Source: Anaeromonas sp052088025
Lineage (GTDB): Bacteria; Bacillota; Clostridia; Tissierellales; SIT17
Direction: 5' to 3'
Assembly: GCF_052088025.1 (NCBI RefSeq)
Contig: NZ_JBQCYD010000011.1
Coordinates: forward strand, 1 to 60,790
DNA length: 60,790 nucleotides
Made by a program: the position numbers and the translations under genes. A model generated the notes under the pieces. That model ran no database searches. It was not told the origin of the DNA and worked only from the letters and a program-made list of their open reading frames with translations. Below, piece by piece: positions 25,854 through 34,904 of this stretch (position 1 is its first letter; the number at the start of each line of letters is the position of its first letter).

Positions 25854-26739
25854 ATCTATTGGATACACTCTAAAACAAGGATTTCAAGGAATATGGCGTA
25901 ATAGGATGATGAGTCTTGCATCAATTGGATCAGTAACATCCACTTTAATTATATTAGGTATTATTTTAATTTTAGTCTTGAATGTAAACAATCTTTCTGT
26001 TATGCTAAAACAAGAATTTGATGAAATAGAAGTTTTTATATCTCAAGAAGCAACAGATGAAGAAAAAACTCAATTAGAAAATGATTTGAAAAATACAGAT
26101 GGTATTTCTAATGTAAAATATAAATCCAAAGAAGAAGCTTTAAATTCTATGCAAAAACAATGGAAAGATAACTCTTATCTTTTAGACGATTTAGAGGAAA
26201 ATCCATTTCCAGATTCATTCATATTAAGGATAGACAACCTTGAAAATTCAGAGAAAATAGTAAATAGCATAAAAAACAAAGAAGGTATAGAAGATATAAA
26301 GTATTATAGAGATATTATAGAAAGAACTGTTACTATAGCAAATATAGTAAGAACTGGTGGCTTAATTGTAATAGCCATACTTATATTAATATCAATATTT
26401 ATAATTTCAAATACTATTAAGATAACCGTAGCAGCAAGACAAAAAGAAATAAACATAATGAAATATGTAGGAGCTACAAATGGTTTTATTAGAGGACCAT
26501 TTATAGTAGAAGGTATACTACTTGGAATTTTTGGTTCTATCGTTTCAATAGCCCTTATAGGTTATGGATATAAATATTTATTTGACATGGCTAGTCAAAA
26601 ATTGTATGTTTTTGCAACTGTATATATGATACCTTATTATCAAATATTAAATGATATAATAATAATGTTTGTATCTATTGGGGTTGGAATCGGCGTTATT
26701 GGCAGTGTTATATCACTTAGAAGATTTTTAAAGGTTTAA
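25843..26739 (+). CDS. ftsX: Cell division protein FtsX (permease-like)
   Basis: A membrane protein of about 298 residues with the FtsX layout: one helix near residues 20-45, an extracellular domain (about 50-165, including EVFISQEATDEEK and YYRDIIERT), then three C-terminal helices. The conserved NTIKITVAARQKEINIMKYVGAT is present. The start ATG 25843 is preferred because GAGGTG lies nine bases upstream; ATG 25837 is only three bases from it. The extracellular loop should contact the coiled-coil peptidase encoded next. Confidence 0.95.
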   Translation: MNLRSIGYTLKQGFQGIWRNRMMSLASIGSVTSTLIILGIILILVLNVNNLSVMLKQEFDEIEVFISQEATDEEKTQLENDLKNTDGISNVKYKSKEEALNSMQKQWKDNSYLLDDLEENPFPDSFILRIDNLENSEKIVNSIKNKEGIEDIKYYRDIIERTVTIANIVRTGGLIVIAILILISIFIISNTIKITVAARQKEINIMKYVGATNGFIRGPFIVEGILLGIFGSIVSIALIGYGYKYLFDMASQKLYVFATVYMIPYYQILNDIIIMFVSIGVGIGVIGSVISLRRFLKV

Positions 26740-26752
26740 GGAGGAAATTATT

Positions 26753-27886
26753 TTGAAAAAAGGGAAGTTGTTATCTTTTTTGCTTGCAAGTATAATTTTT
26801 CTGAATGTAGGATTTGCTTATGCAGGGGATGTAGATGAACTAAAAGAAAAACAAAAAGAAGTAGAAACTAAATTAAAAGATACAAAAGAAAAAATGAAAG
26901 AAAAAGAAAGTGAAATGTCTGAGGTTGAAAAAGAAATTAAGAAGCTTGATAATGAAATAAATAAAGCAGCTGAAGAAATCAAAAAAGTAGAAGATAGAAT
27001 TTTAGGTGTAGAGGAAGATATAGTTACAACTGAAAGTGAATTAGAAGAAGCACAAGGTAAGATTGATGAAAAAAATGAAGTATTAAGTGCAAGACTTAGA
27101 ACTATGTACAAAAATGGAAATGTAAGCTACTTAGAAGTGATTTTGGGAGCTGAAGACTTTACAGATTTTATCAGTAGATTAGATTTAGTTCAAAAGATTG
27201 CAGATCAAGATGTTTCTTTACTTAAATTTATGCAAGATCAAAGGGAAATAATAGAAGATAAGAAAAAAGAATTAGAAACTAAGAAAAGATTATTAGCTCA
27301 TCAAAAGCAACAAGTCAACAAACAAAGAGAAAAACTTTCCTTAGCTAATAGATCAAAAACAGAAGAAATGAAAAAGTTAGAAAAAGATCATAAAAGCTTA
27401 GAAAAATTAGAAGATGATATAAATAAGGAAGCAGATAAGACAACAAATGAAATACAAAAGTTACAAAGTCCTAATGCTGTTTATGTAGGAGGAGAGTATA
27501 CTTGGCCAGTGCCTGGAAAGTATAAAGTAACTTCACCTTTTGGATACAGAACACATCCTATAAGTGGGTCTAAAAAGTTACATACTGGTATAGATATTGG
27601 TTATGGTGGACAATATGGTACTACAGTAGTAGCAGCTAATAGTGGAAAGGTAATATTTGCAGGTGGAAAAGGTGGATATGGTAATTCAATTATGATTGAC
27701 CATGGTGGTAAGATTGTAACTTTATATGCTCACAACCAATCTTTACTTGTAAGTGTAGGACAAAATGTAAAAAAAGGTCAACCGATTGCACGTGGCGGTA
27801 GCTCAGGAAACTCTACAGGACCACATCTTCATTTTGAGGTAAGAGTTAATGGGCAGTATGTAAATCCTTTATCATATTTAAAATAA
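26753..27886 (+). CDS. Secreted coiled-coil M23 peptidase (EnvC/PcsB-like role with FtsEX)
   Basis: A 377-residue secreted protein. It has a signal peptide ending ...GFAYA at about residue 24, a long Lys/Glu-rich coiled coil (about 27-245) and an M23 metallopeptidase domain (about 265-375). Zn-site motifs are present: HTGIDIG (HxxxD) and GPHLHFEV (HxH), so the peptidase may be active. A TTG start 13 bases after ftsX with AAGGAGG ahead places it in the ftsEX operon. Proteins with this architecture are wall hydrolases or activators controlled by FtsEX; the coiled coil probably docks on FtsX. Confidence 0.93.
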   Translation: MKKGKLLSFLLASIIFLNVGFAYAGDVDELKEKQKEVETKLKDTKEKMKEKESEMSEVEKEIKKLDNEINKAAEEIKKVEDRILGVEEDIVTTESELEEAQGKIDEKNEVLSARLRTMYKNGNVSYLEVILGAEDFTDFISRLDLVQKIADQDVSLLKFMQDQREIIEDKKKELETKKRLLAHQKQQVNKQREKLSLANRSKTEEMKKLEKDHKSLEKLEDDINKEADKTTNEIQKLQSPNAVYVGGEYTWPVPGKYKVTSPFGYRTHPISGSKKLHTGIDIGYGGQYGTTVVAANSGKVIFAGGKGGYGNSIMIDHGGKIVTLYAHNQSLLVSVGQNVKKGQPIARGGSSGNSTGPHLHFEVRVNGQYVNPLSYLK

Positions 27887-27890
27887 GAAT

Positions 27891-27937
27891 AAGACAGAGT
27901 CAATCATTATTATATTATATGATACTCTGTCTTTTAT
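27891..27937 (+). terminator. Intrinsic terminator after the ftsEX operon
   Basis: AAGACAGAGT (27891-27900) pairs with ACTCTGTCTT (27924-27933), with inner ATCAT/ATGAT, followed by TTTTATT. Confidence 0.85.
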
Positions 27938-27958
27938 TTATGAAAACGAATAGTTAAA

Positions 27959-27987
27959 TTGAAATGGTAAAAGCTAAATGGTATAAT
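27959..27987 (+). promoter_or_regulatory. Sigma-A promoter for the S41 peptidase gene
   Basis: TTGAAA (27959-27964), a 17-base spacer and TATAAT (27982-27987), 55 bases upstream of the ATG at 28043. Confidence 0.8.
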
Positions 27988-28042
27988 ATGATAGTGATTT
28001 TAATAAACTTTATAGTATGATGATTAAGTGGAGGTGAGTCGA

Positions 28043-29242
28043 ATGATTTCAAAGAAAAAAGCTATGATTATTGGTGTGATATTAATTTTATTAACAGCTA
28101 CAGGTACTCTTATATTAGATAATGTAGTTCAACTTACTATAGGTTCGAAAATAATAATGCCTAAAAGTCAATTGGATAGTTCTAGTAAAATAGCATATAT
28201 GAAAAATTATATAGATGAGAATTATTTAAATGAAGTAACAAGTGAAGAGCTTACTGATGGTCAGTTAAAAGGTTTGTTTGAGGGGCTAGAAGATCCATAT
28301 TCTGTCTATATGAATAAAGAAGAATTTTCTGATTTCATGGATCAAACAGAAGGTAGTTATGGAGGAGTAGGAATAATAGTTACACCAGGAGAAGATGGTT
28401 TTATAACTGTTGTATCACCTATAGAAGATACACCAGGAGAAAAAGCTGGTATAAAACCAGGAGATAAAATAATTAAAGTAGATAACAAGGAATTCACAGC
28501 AGACACAATGGATAAAGCAGTGGATATTATGAAAGGTGAACCTGGAACAGATGTCACTCTTACAATTTTAAGAACAAAGGAAGATGAAAGTTCAGAGGAA
28601 ATTGAAGTTAAATTAACTAGAAAAGAAATAAGACTTAAAAGTGTGAAATCAGAAATGTTAGAAGATAAGATTGGTTATATTAGAATAATACAATTTGATG
28701 AATTAGTATATGATGATTTTAAAAAGCATTTAGATAGTTTAAAAGAAAAAGGGATGGAATCTTTAATTATAGATTTGAGAAATAATCCTGGTGGACTGCT
28801 TAAACAAACAGCTGATATAGCAGATTTACTTATAGGAAAATCAAATATAGTTTATACTGAAACTAAAAATGGAGAAAAAGAATATTTTAAATCTGATGAA
28901 GAAAAATTAGACCTTCCATTAACTGTTTTAGTAAATGAAGGAAGTGCTTCGGCTTCTGAGATATTATCTGGAGCTATAAAAGATACTAAAACAGGTACTC
29001 TTATAGGAACTAAAACATTTGGAAAAGGTATAGTACAAAGAATTGAGCAATTAAGTGATGGATCAGGATTTAAACTCACTGTTTCTGAATACTTTACTCC
29101 AAATGGAACAAATATACACGGAAAAGGTATAGAGCCTAATATTGAAATAAAATTACCAGAAGATGTTCAAGGTGGTATAGAAAATTTAGAAAAAGACATA
29201 CAATTAAAAAAAGCAATAGAAGTATTAAAAGAAAAGATGTAG
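28043..29242 (+). CDS. ctpA: S41 family C-terminal processing peptidase
   Basis: A 399-residue membrane-anchored protease with an N-terminal helix (AMIIGVILILLTATGTLIL), a PDZ domain (about 95-180; GGVGIIVTPGEDG, GDKIIKVDNKEF) and an S41 catalytic domain. The nucleophile Ser is in VNEGSASASEIL and the Lys of the dyad in GTKTFGKGIVQ. It acts outside the membrane on secreted or wall proteins, possibly including regulation of wall hydrolases. The start ATG 28043 is chosen over GTG 28028 because GGAGGTGA lies between them, six bases before the ATG. Confidence 0.95.
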   Translation: MISKKKAMIIGVILILLTATGTLILDNVVQLTIGSKIIMPKSQLDSSSKIAYMKNYIDENYLNEVTSEELTDGQLKGLFEGLEDPYSVYMNKEEFSDFMDQTEGSYGGVGIIVTPGEDGFITVVSPIEDTPGEKAGIKPGDKIIKVDNKEFTADTMDKAVDIMKGEPGTDVTLTILRTKEDESSEEIEVKLTRKEIRLKSVKSEMLEDKIGYIRIIQFDELVYDDFKKHLDSLKEKGMESLIIDLRNNPGGLLKQTADIADLLIGKSNIVYTETKNGEKEYFKSDEEKLDLPLTVLVNEGSASASEILSGAIKDTKTGTLIGTKTFGKGIVQRIEQLSDGSGFKLTVSEYFTPNGTNIHGKGIEPNIEIKLPEDVQGGIENLEKDIQLKKAIEVLKEKM

Positions 29243-29264
29243 GCTATTAGCCTATATCTTTTTT
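29234..29264 (+). terminator. Intrinsic terminator after ctpA
   Basis: AAGAT-G-TAGGCT pairs with AGCCTA-T-ATCTT around the loop ATT and is followed by TTTT. The left arm overlaps the stop codon. Confidence 0.8.
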
Positions 29265-29310
29265 AAAGTTTTATATTCTTTATAATGGGGCATAAATAGT
29301 AATAGATGTA

Positions 29311-29339
29311 TTGACTTAATTTGAAAAAAGCAATATAAT
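29311..29339 (+). promoter_or_regulatory. Sigma-A promoter of uvrB
   Basis: TTGACT (29311-29316), a 17-base spacer and TATAAT (29334-29339). The LexA-type operator begins six bases after the -10 box. Confidence 0.85.
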
Positions 29340-29344
29340 AACAA

Positions 29345-29358
29345 CGAACAATTGTTCC
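29345..29358 (+). promoter_or_regulatory. LexA (SOS) operator upstream of uvrB
   Basis: CGAACAATTGTTCC fits the Gram-positive LexA box CGAAC-N4-GTTCG with one mismatch at the last base. It overlaps the expected transcription start, so LexA binding would block the promoter. Confidence 0.85.
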
Positions 29359-29384
29359 TTAAAATACTTGAGGTGATAAATAAA

Positions 29385-31355
29385 ATGAATAAATTTAAAA
29401 TAAGTTCTGAATTTGAGCCTAGAGGCGATCAACCTAAGGCTATAGATAAATTAACAAAAGGATTAAAGGATGGCAAAAAATTTCAAACCTTACTCGGAGT
29501 TACAGGTTCAGGTAAAACATTTACTATGGCAAACATTATAGAAAATGTTCAAAAACCTACACTTGTAATAGCACACAATAAAACACTTGCAGCTCAACTT
29601 GCATCTGAATTTGGAGAGTTTTTTCCTGATAGTGCAGTAGAATATTTTGTAAGTTTTTATGATTATTATCAACCAGAAGCCTATGTGCCAGGCAGTGATA
29701 CTTATATTCAAAAAGATGCTTCTATAAATGATGAAATAAATAAACTTAGACATTCTGCTACAGCTAGTTTATTTGAGAGAAAAGATGTAATAATAGTTGC
29801 ATCAGTATCTTGTATATATGGATTAGGAGATCCTATTGATTATGAAAAATTATCACTTTCATTGCGTCCTGGAATGATGAAGGATAGGGAAGAAGTTATA
29901 AAAAAATTAGTTGATATACAATATGAAAGAAATGATATAAATTTTGTTAGGGGTACATTTAGAGTACGTGGAGATATTATTGAGATATTTCCAGCTTCTT
30001 CTACGGAAAATGCTATAAGGGTAGAGTTTTTTGGAGATGAAATAGATAGGATAACAGAAGTAAATTCATTAACTGGAGAAATAATAGGAAGAAGAAATCA
30101 TATTTCAATATTTCCTGCATCTCACTTTGCCACTTCACAAGATAAAATTGATAAAGCTATCGTTGGGATAGAAAAGGAATTAGAAGAAAGATTAAAGGAA
30201 CTTAGAAATGAAGATAAATTGTTAGAAGCACAAAGATTAGAGCAAAGAACTATGTATGATATAGAAATGCTCAGAGAAATGGGATATTGTAATGGAATAG
30301 AAAACTATTCTAGACATCTAAGTGATAGAGCACCTGGAAGTAAACCTTATACTTTGATAGATTATTTTCCAGATGATTTTTTAATGGTAGTAGATGAATC
30401 CCATGTTAGTATACCTCAAATTAGAGGAATGTATGCAGGTGATAGATCAAGGAAGCAAACTTTGGTAGATCATGGTTTTAGATTACCTTCTGCACTTGAT
30501 AATAGACCCCTAAATTTTGAAGAATTTGAAAGTCATATAAATCAAATGGTCTTTGTAAGTGCTACACCAAGTCAATATGAAGCAGAGCATTCGGAGCAAA
30601 TAGTAGAACAAATCATAAGACCTACAGGACTTCTTGACCCATTAATAGAAATAAGGCCTACAGAAAATCAAATAGATAATTTAATAAAAGAAATAAATAT
30701 AAGAATAGAAAGAAATGAAAGAGTACTAATAACAACGCTCACCAAAAAAATGAGTGAAGATTTAACAGATTATTTAAAAGAAATAGGAATAAAGGTCACA
30801 TACCTTCATTCTGATATCAAAACCATAGAAAGAATGGGTATAATACGTGATTTAAGACTTGGAAAATTTGATGTATTGATAGGTATAAACTTACTTAGGG
30901 AAGGCTTGGACCTACCAGAAGTTTCACTTATAGCTATTTTAGATGCAGATAAGGAAGGTTTTTTAAGATCAGAAACAGCTATGATACAAACAGTAGGAAG
31001 AGCTGCAAGAAATTCAGATGGAAGAGTTATAATGTATGCTGATAAAATAACTAATTCTATGAATAGAACAATATCTGAAACTAATAGAAGAAGAAGCATA
31101 CAAACTAAATACAATGAAGAACATGATATTACACCTACAACAATTAAGAAATCTATAAGGGATGTAATAGAAGCTACAAAAGTTTCAGAAGATGAAGATG
31201 GATATAATGCAAATAAAATGAGCAAAGAAGAAATAGAAAATATGATTATATCTATAGAAGCAGAAATGATGGAAGCAGCAGAAAACTTACAGTTTGAAAG
31301 AGCAGCAGAGCTAAGAGATAAAATAACAGAACTTAATAAAAAATTAGATGAATAA
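29385..31355 (+). CDS. uvrB: Excinuclease ABC subunit B
   Basis: A 656-residue DNA damage helicase-like subunit of nucleotide excision repair. It has Walker A GVTGSGKTFTMAN, the damage-probing beta-hairpin region FYDYYQPEAYVPGSDTYI, the helicase motif VVDESHVSIPQ and a C-terminal UVR domain (AENLQFERAAELRDKI) that contacts UvrC. The start ATG 29385 is chosen because GAGGTGA lies nine bases upstream; an earlier in-frame start at 29352 falls inside the LexA operator. It leads uvrB-uvrA under SOS control. Confidence 0.97.
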   Translation: MNKFKISSEFEPRGDQPKAIDKLTKGLKDGKKFQTLLGVTGSGKTFTMANIIENVQKPTLVIAHNKTLAAQLASEFGEFFPDSAVEYFVSFYDYYQPEAYVPGSDTYIQKDASINDEINKLRHSATASLFERKDVIIVASVSCIYGLGDPIDYEKLSLSLRPGMMKDREEVIKKLVDIQYERNDINFVRGTFRVRGDIIEIFPASSTENAIRVEFFGDEIDRITEVNSLTGEIIGRRNHISIFPASHFATSQDKIDKAIVGIEKELEERLKELRNEDKLLEAQRLEQRTMYDIEMLREMGYCNGIENYSRHLSDRAPGSKPYTLIDYFPDDFLMVVDESHVSIPQIRGMYAGDRSRKQTLVDHGFRLPSALDNRPLNFEEFESHINQMVFVSATPSQYEAEHSEQIVEQIIRPTGLLDPLIEIRPTENQIDNLIKEINIRIERNERVLITTLTKKMSEDLTDYLKEIGIKVTYLHSDIKTIERMGIIRDLRLGKFDVLIGINLLREGLDLPEVSLIAILDADKEGFLRSETAMIQTVGRAARNSDGRVIMYADKITNSMNRTISETNRRRSIQTKYNEEHDITPTTIKKSIRDVIEATKVSEDEDGYNANKMSKEEIENMIISIEAEMMEAAENLQFERAAELRDKITELNKKLDE

Positions 31356-31390
31356 TTAAGTTTTGTCCTTAATAGAAAGAGGGATAATAG

Positions 31391-34234
31391 ATGCAAAAAG
31401 ATAAATTGATAGTAAAAGGAGCAAAAGAACATAATTTAAAAAATATAGATATAGAATTACCTCGTGATAAGTTTATAGTATTAACAGGATTATCTGGTTC
31501 AGGTAAGTCATCACTTGCATTTGATACAATTTATGCAGAAGGTCAGAGAAGATATGTAGAGAGTTTGTCTGCATATGCTAGACAGTTTTTAGGACAAATG
31601 GAAAAACCAAATGTGGAATATATTGAAGGTCTATCGCCTGCTATAAGTATAGATCAAAAAACTACAAATAGAAATCCACGTTCAACAGTTGGGACTGTGA
31701 CTGAAATATATGATTATTTCAGATTGTTATTTGCAAGAATAGGAACACCACATTGTCCTAAATGTGGTAAAGAGATTTCTTCACAAACTATAGATCAAAT
31801 GGTAGATAAAGTTATGGAACTAGAAGATAGAACTAAGATACAATTACTTGCTCCAGTAATCAGAGGCAAGAAAGGACAACATAAAAAGATTATAGAAAAT
31901 ATAAGAAAAGAAGGATTCGTAAGAGTTAGAGTTGACAATGAAATATCTGATATTAATGAATTAGAAGAACTTGAAAAAAATAAAAAACATACTATTGAAA
32001 TAGTTGTAGATAGAATAATAGTAAAAGAAGATATAGAAAAAAGACTAACCGATTCTATAGAAACTGCTCTAGAAATAGGAGAAGGCCTTATAATAGTCAA
32101 TATTATTGATGGAGAAGACATGCTATTTAGTCAGAACTTTGCATGTGCTGATTGTGGCATAGCTCTTGAAGAAATCTCCCCAAGAATGTTTTCATTTAAT
32201 AGCCCATTTGGAATGTGTCCTACTTGTAATGGACTTGGAAATCATAAAAAAATAGATAAGGAATTGGTAATTCCAAATAGAAGTTTATCTTTAAATGAAG
32301 GTGCTATAGCTCCCTATAGTGGAGCAGGTGAAGATACTTATTATTATAGGGTATTTAAAGCAATTAGTAAGCATCATAACTTTTCCATGGATAAAGCTAT
32401 TAGTCAAGCACCTGAAGATATGATAGATGAAATATTGTATGGTACAAAAGGTAGAAGTATCAAATTTAGTTTTAACAGTAGATACAGTGGAAACAAAACT
32501 TATAAAGGAAGTTTTGAAGGCGTATTAAATAATTTAGAAAGAAGGCATAGGGAAACAAATTCAGATTTTACTAGAGAGAAAATAGAAAACTATATGAGTG
32601 TCATACCTTGTAGCGATTGCCATGGTGCTAGACTTCGTGAAGAATCACTTGCAGTTACAATAGATGATAGGAATATATCTAATATAACTGAAATGTCTAT
32701 ATCTGATAGTCTTAACTTTTTTGATAATTTAAAACTTAATAAAAGGCAAGAATTTATCGCCCATCAAATACTAAAAGAAATAAATTCAAGATTGGAGTTT
32801 CTATCAGATGTAGGACTTAATTATCTTACCCTATCAAGAAGTGCAGGTACATTATCAGGAGGAGAATCTCAAAGAATAAGACTTGCAACTCAAATTGGAT
32901 CTTCCCTTGTAGGTGTTTTATATGTATTAGATGAACCTAGTATTGGATTACATCAAAGAGATAATGACAGATTATTAAAGACTCTTAGAAATTTAACAGA
33001 GCTTGGTAATACTCTTTTGGTAGTTGAGCATGATGAAGACACTATGAACTGCGCAGATCATATTGTAGATGTTGGACCTGGAGCAGGAATACATGGTGGT
33101 GAGATTGTTGCACAAGGAACTGTAGAAGATATAATAAATACAAAAGAATCTATTACAGGACAATATTTAAGTGGAAAAAAAGAAATATGGATACCTGACA
33201 AAAGAAGAGAAGCTAATGGAAAAAAACTAAAGATTATTGGAGCAAAAGAACATAATCTTAAAGATATAGATGTAGAGATACCGCTTGGAATATTTAATTG
33301 TGTTACTGGAGTTTCAGGTTCTGGTAAATCTACTTTGATAAATGAAATATTATATAAAAGTCTAGGTCAATCCATTAATAGAGCAAAGAAAAAACCAGGC
33401 GAGCATAAGGAAATTAAAGGGATAGAAAATATTGATAAAGTGATAGATATAGATCAATCTCCTATAGGAAGGACTCCGAGATCAAATCCTGCAACATATA
33501 CTGGATTATTTGATCACATAAGAGATTTATTTGCAATGACACCTGAAGCTAAGACTCGTGGATATAAAAAAGGTAGATTCAGTTTCAATGTAAAAGGTGG
33601 AAGGTGTGAAGCTTGTAGTGGAGATGGGATTATAAAAATAGAAATGCATTTTTTACCTGATGTATATGTTCCATGTGAAGTATGTAAGGGTGAAAGATAT
33701 AATAGAGAAACATTAGAAGTTAAGTACAAGGGTAGGACAATAGCTGATGTTTTAAATATGACAGTAGAAGAATCATTAGAATTTTTTGATTCTATCCCTA
33801 AAATAAAAAGAAAGTTAAAGACATTAAATGATGTAGGTTTAGGCTATATACATTTAGGTCAACCTTCTACTCAACTTTCAGGGGGAGAAGCTCAAAGGAT
33901 AAAATTAGCTACAGAATTAAGCAAAAGAAGTACTGGAAAAACATTATATATCTTAGATGAACCTACCACAGGCCTTCATTTTGCAGATATTCATAAATTA
34001 ATAAAAGTATTAAACAAACTAGTGAATGGTGGAAATACTGTAGTTGTCATAGAGCATAATTTAGATGTAATAAAAGTGGCAGATCATATAATAGATCTAG
34101 GACCTGAAGGTGGAGATGGAGGAGGAAGCATTGTAGCAAGTGGAACTCCAGAAGAGATAGCTAAGGTAAAAGATTCATACACTGGTAAGTTTTTAGATAA
34201 AGTATTAAAGAAAACAACTAGAAAGAGTGTTTAA
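31391..34234 (+). CDS. uvrA: Excinuclease ABC subunit A
   Basis: A 947-residue damage-recognition ATPase. It has two ABC modules (GLSGSGKSSLAFDT and GVSGSGKSTLINE), zinc-binding cysteine pairs CPKCGKE, CADCG/CPTCNG and CEACSGDG/CEVCKG, and signatures LSGGESQRIRLA and LSGGEAQRIKLA. Length is full. AAAGAGGG lies ahead of the ATG, 35 bases after uvrB. In many relatives uvrC follows; here two genes on the other strand intervene. Confidence 0.97.
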   Translation: MQKDKLIVKGAKEHNLKNIDIELPRDKFIVLTGLSGSGKSSLAFDTIYAEGQRRYVESLSAYARQFLGQMEKPNVEYIEGLSPAISIDQKTTNRNPRSTVGTVTEIYDYFRLLFARIGTPHCPKCGKEISSQTIDQMVDKVMELEDRTKIQLLAPVIRGKKGQHKKIIENIRKEGFVRVRVDNEISDINELEELEKNKKHTIEIVVDRIIVKEDIEKRLTDSIETALEIGEGLIIVNIIDGEDMLFSQNFACADCGIALEEISPRMFSFNSPFGMCPTCNGLGNHKKIDKELVIPNRSLSLNEGAIAPYSGAGEDTYYYRVFKAISKHHNFSMDKAISQAPEDMIDEILYGTKGRSIKFSFNSRYSGNKTYKGSFEGVLNNLERRHRETNSDFTREKIENYMSVIPCSDCHGARLREESLAVTIDDRNISNITEMSISDSLNFFDNLKLNKRQEFIAHQILKEINSRLEFLSDVGLNYLTLSRSAGTLSGGESQRIRLATQIGSSLVGVLYVLDEPSIGLHQRDNDRLLKTLRNLTELGNTLLVVEHDEDTMNCADHIVDVGPGAGIHGGEIVAQGTVEDIINTKESITGQYLSGKKEIWIPDKRREANGKKLKIIGAKEHNLKDIDVEIPLGIFNCVTGVSGSGKSTLINEILYKSLGQSINRAKKKPGEHKEIKGIENIDKVIDIDQSPIGRTPRSNPATYTGLFDHIRDLFAMTPEAKTRGYKKGRFSFNVKGGRCEACSGDGIIKIEMHFLPDVYVPCEVCKGERYNRETLEVKYKGRTIADVLNMTVEESLEFFDSIPKIKRKLKTLNDVGLGYIHLGQPSTQLSGGEAQRIKLATELSKRSTGKTLYILDEPTTGLHFADIHKLIKVLNKLVNGGNTVVVIEHNLDVIKVADHIIDLGPEGGDGGGSIVASGTPEEIAKVKDSYTGKFLDKVLKKTTRKSV

Positions 34235-34252
34235 ACACTCTTCTAGTTGTTT
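34212..34252. terminator. Bidirectional hairpin at the 3' ends of uvrA and the facing membrane-GNAT gene
   Basis: A 20-21 bp near-perfect inverted repeat (AAACAACTAGAAAGAGTGTTT against AAACACTCTTCTAGTTGTTT, one bulged A). It overlaps the 3' coding ends of both convergent genes. Confidence 0.85.
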
Positions 34253-34878
34253 ATTTCTTTAACAAAATAATCTATTTCATCTTCTGTTATTTTAGTAAAA
34301 CCCATTGCATTTAAATAATTATCATGTTTTTTATTCTGAGAAATACTTATAAATCTATTATATCCTTTATCTAAAAAGTATTGCTTTTTTTCCTCAAAAA
34401 GATAATTGCCAATCTTAAAATCTCTGTATTCTGGGATTGCATAATCTAATTCTATTTTTAGAGTGTTTTCATCATACTTTGAAGCTACAAAAACACTTGC
34501 AGGAATCATATTTCTTAAAATATAGATATTTACTACTGCATTATCTAAATCAAATTTTGTAGTAGGAAAATAATTTAAGATGTCTTCCTTATAAAAGTCT
34601 AAAAAATAATTAAAGTAATCAGATTTTAAAGTGATGGGTAAAAATTTAAAATAATCCTTAGATGTATACATTTTATGCAGATAGTATATATCTATTAGTA
34701 CAATACCCAGATTCATAATTGCAACAGGATATGCCTTTATAAGAACACCATATATTACAAAAATAGATGATCCTACTAGATTTATCCATCTGAGTTTTAC
34801 AAGTGATGACATCAAAAGTGAAATCAGAACTGTAAATGAAGCTAAATAACCAATCCATTCTAACCAGTTTATTTCCAT
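34243..34878 (-). CDS. Membrane protein with YgjV-like N-terminus fused to a GNAT-like domain
   Basis: A 211-residue protein in two parts. Residues 1-75 hold three membrane helices (WIGYLASFTVLISLLMSSLV, INLVGSSIFVIYGVLI, VAIMNLGIVLIDIYYL) resembling the YgjV family. Residues about 85-211 look like a GNAT N-acetyltransferase: YAIPEYRDFKIGNYLFEEKK occupies the acetyl-CoA-binding position (RxxxxGxxL form), and NYLNAMGFTKI is the usual C-terminal GNAT strand. The substrate is unknown. GGAGG precedes the ATG. It follows a membrane-protein gene by 26 bases on the same strand, and both face uvrA. Confidence 0.78.
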   Translation of the reverse strand: MEINWLEWIGYLASFTVLISLLMSSLVKLRWINLVGSSIFVIYGVLIKAYPVAIMNLGIVLIDIYYLHKMYTSKDYFKFLPITLKSDYFNYFLDFYKEDILNYFPTTKFDLDNAVVNIYILRNMIPASVFVASKYDENTLKIELDYAIPEYRDFKIGNYLFEEKKQYFLDKGYNRFISISQNKKHDNYLNAMGFTKITEDEIDYFVKEINN

Positions 34879-34904
34879 TTTATAAAACCTCCATTTAAAT
34901 TAAA

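Noticed and set aside
29352..29384. Longer start for uvrB at 29352
   Set aside because: The extra codons lie over the LexA operator and the probable transcription start; the ATG at 29385 has a proper GAGGTGA.
30806..31432. A 208-codon open frame on the minus strand opposite the end of uvrB
   Set aside because: Shadow of uvrB; hydrophobic low-complexity sequence with no family motifs.
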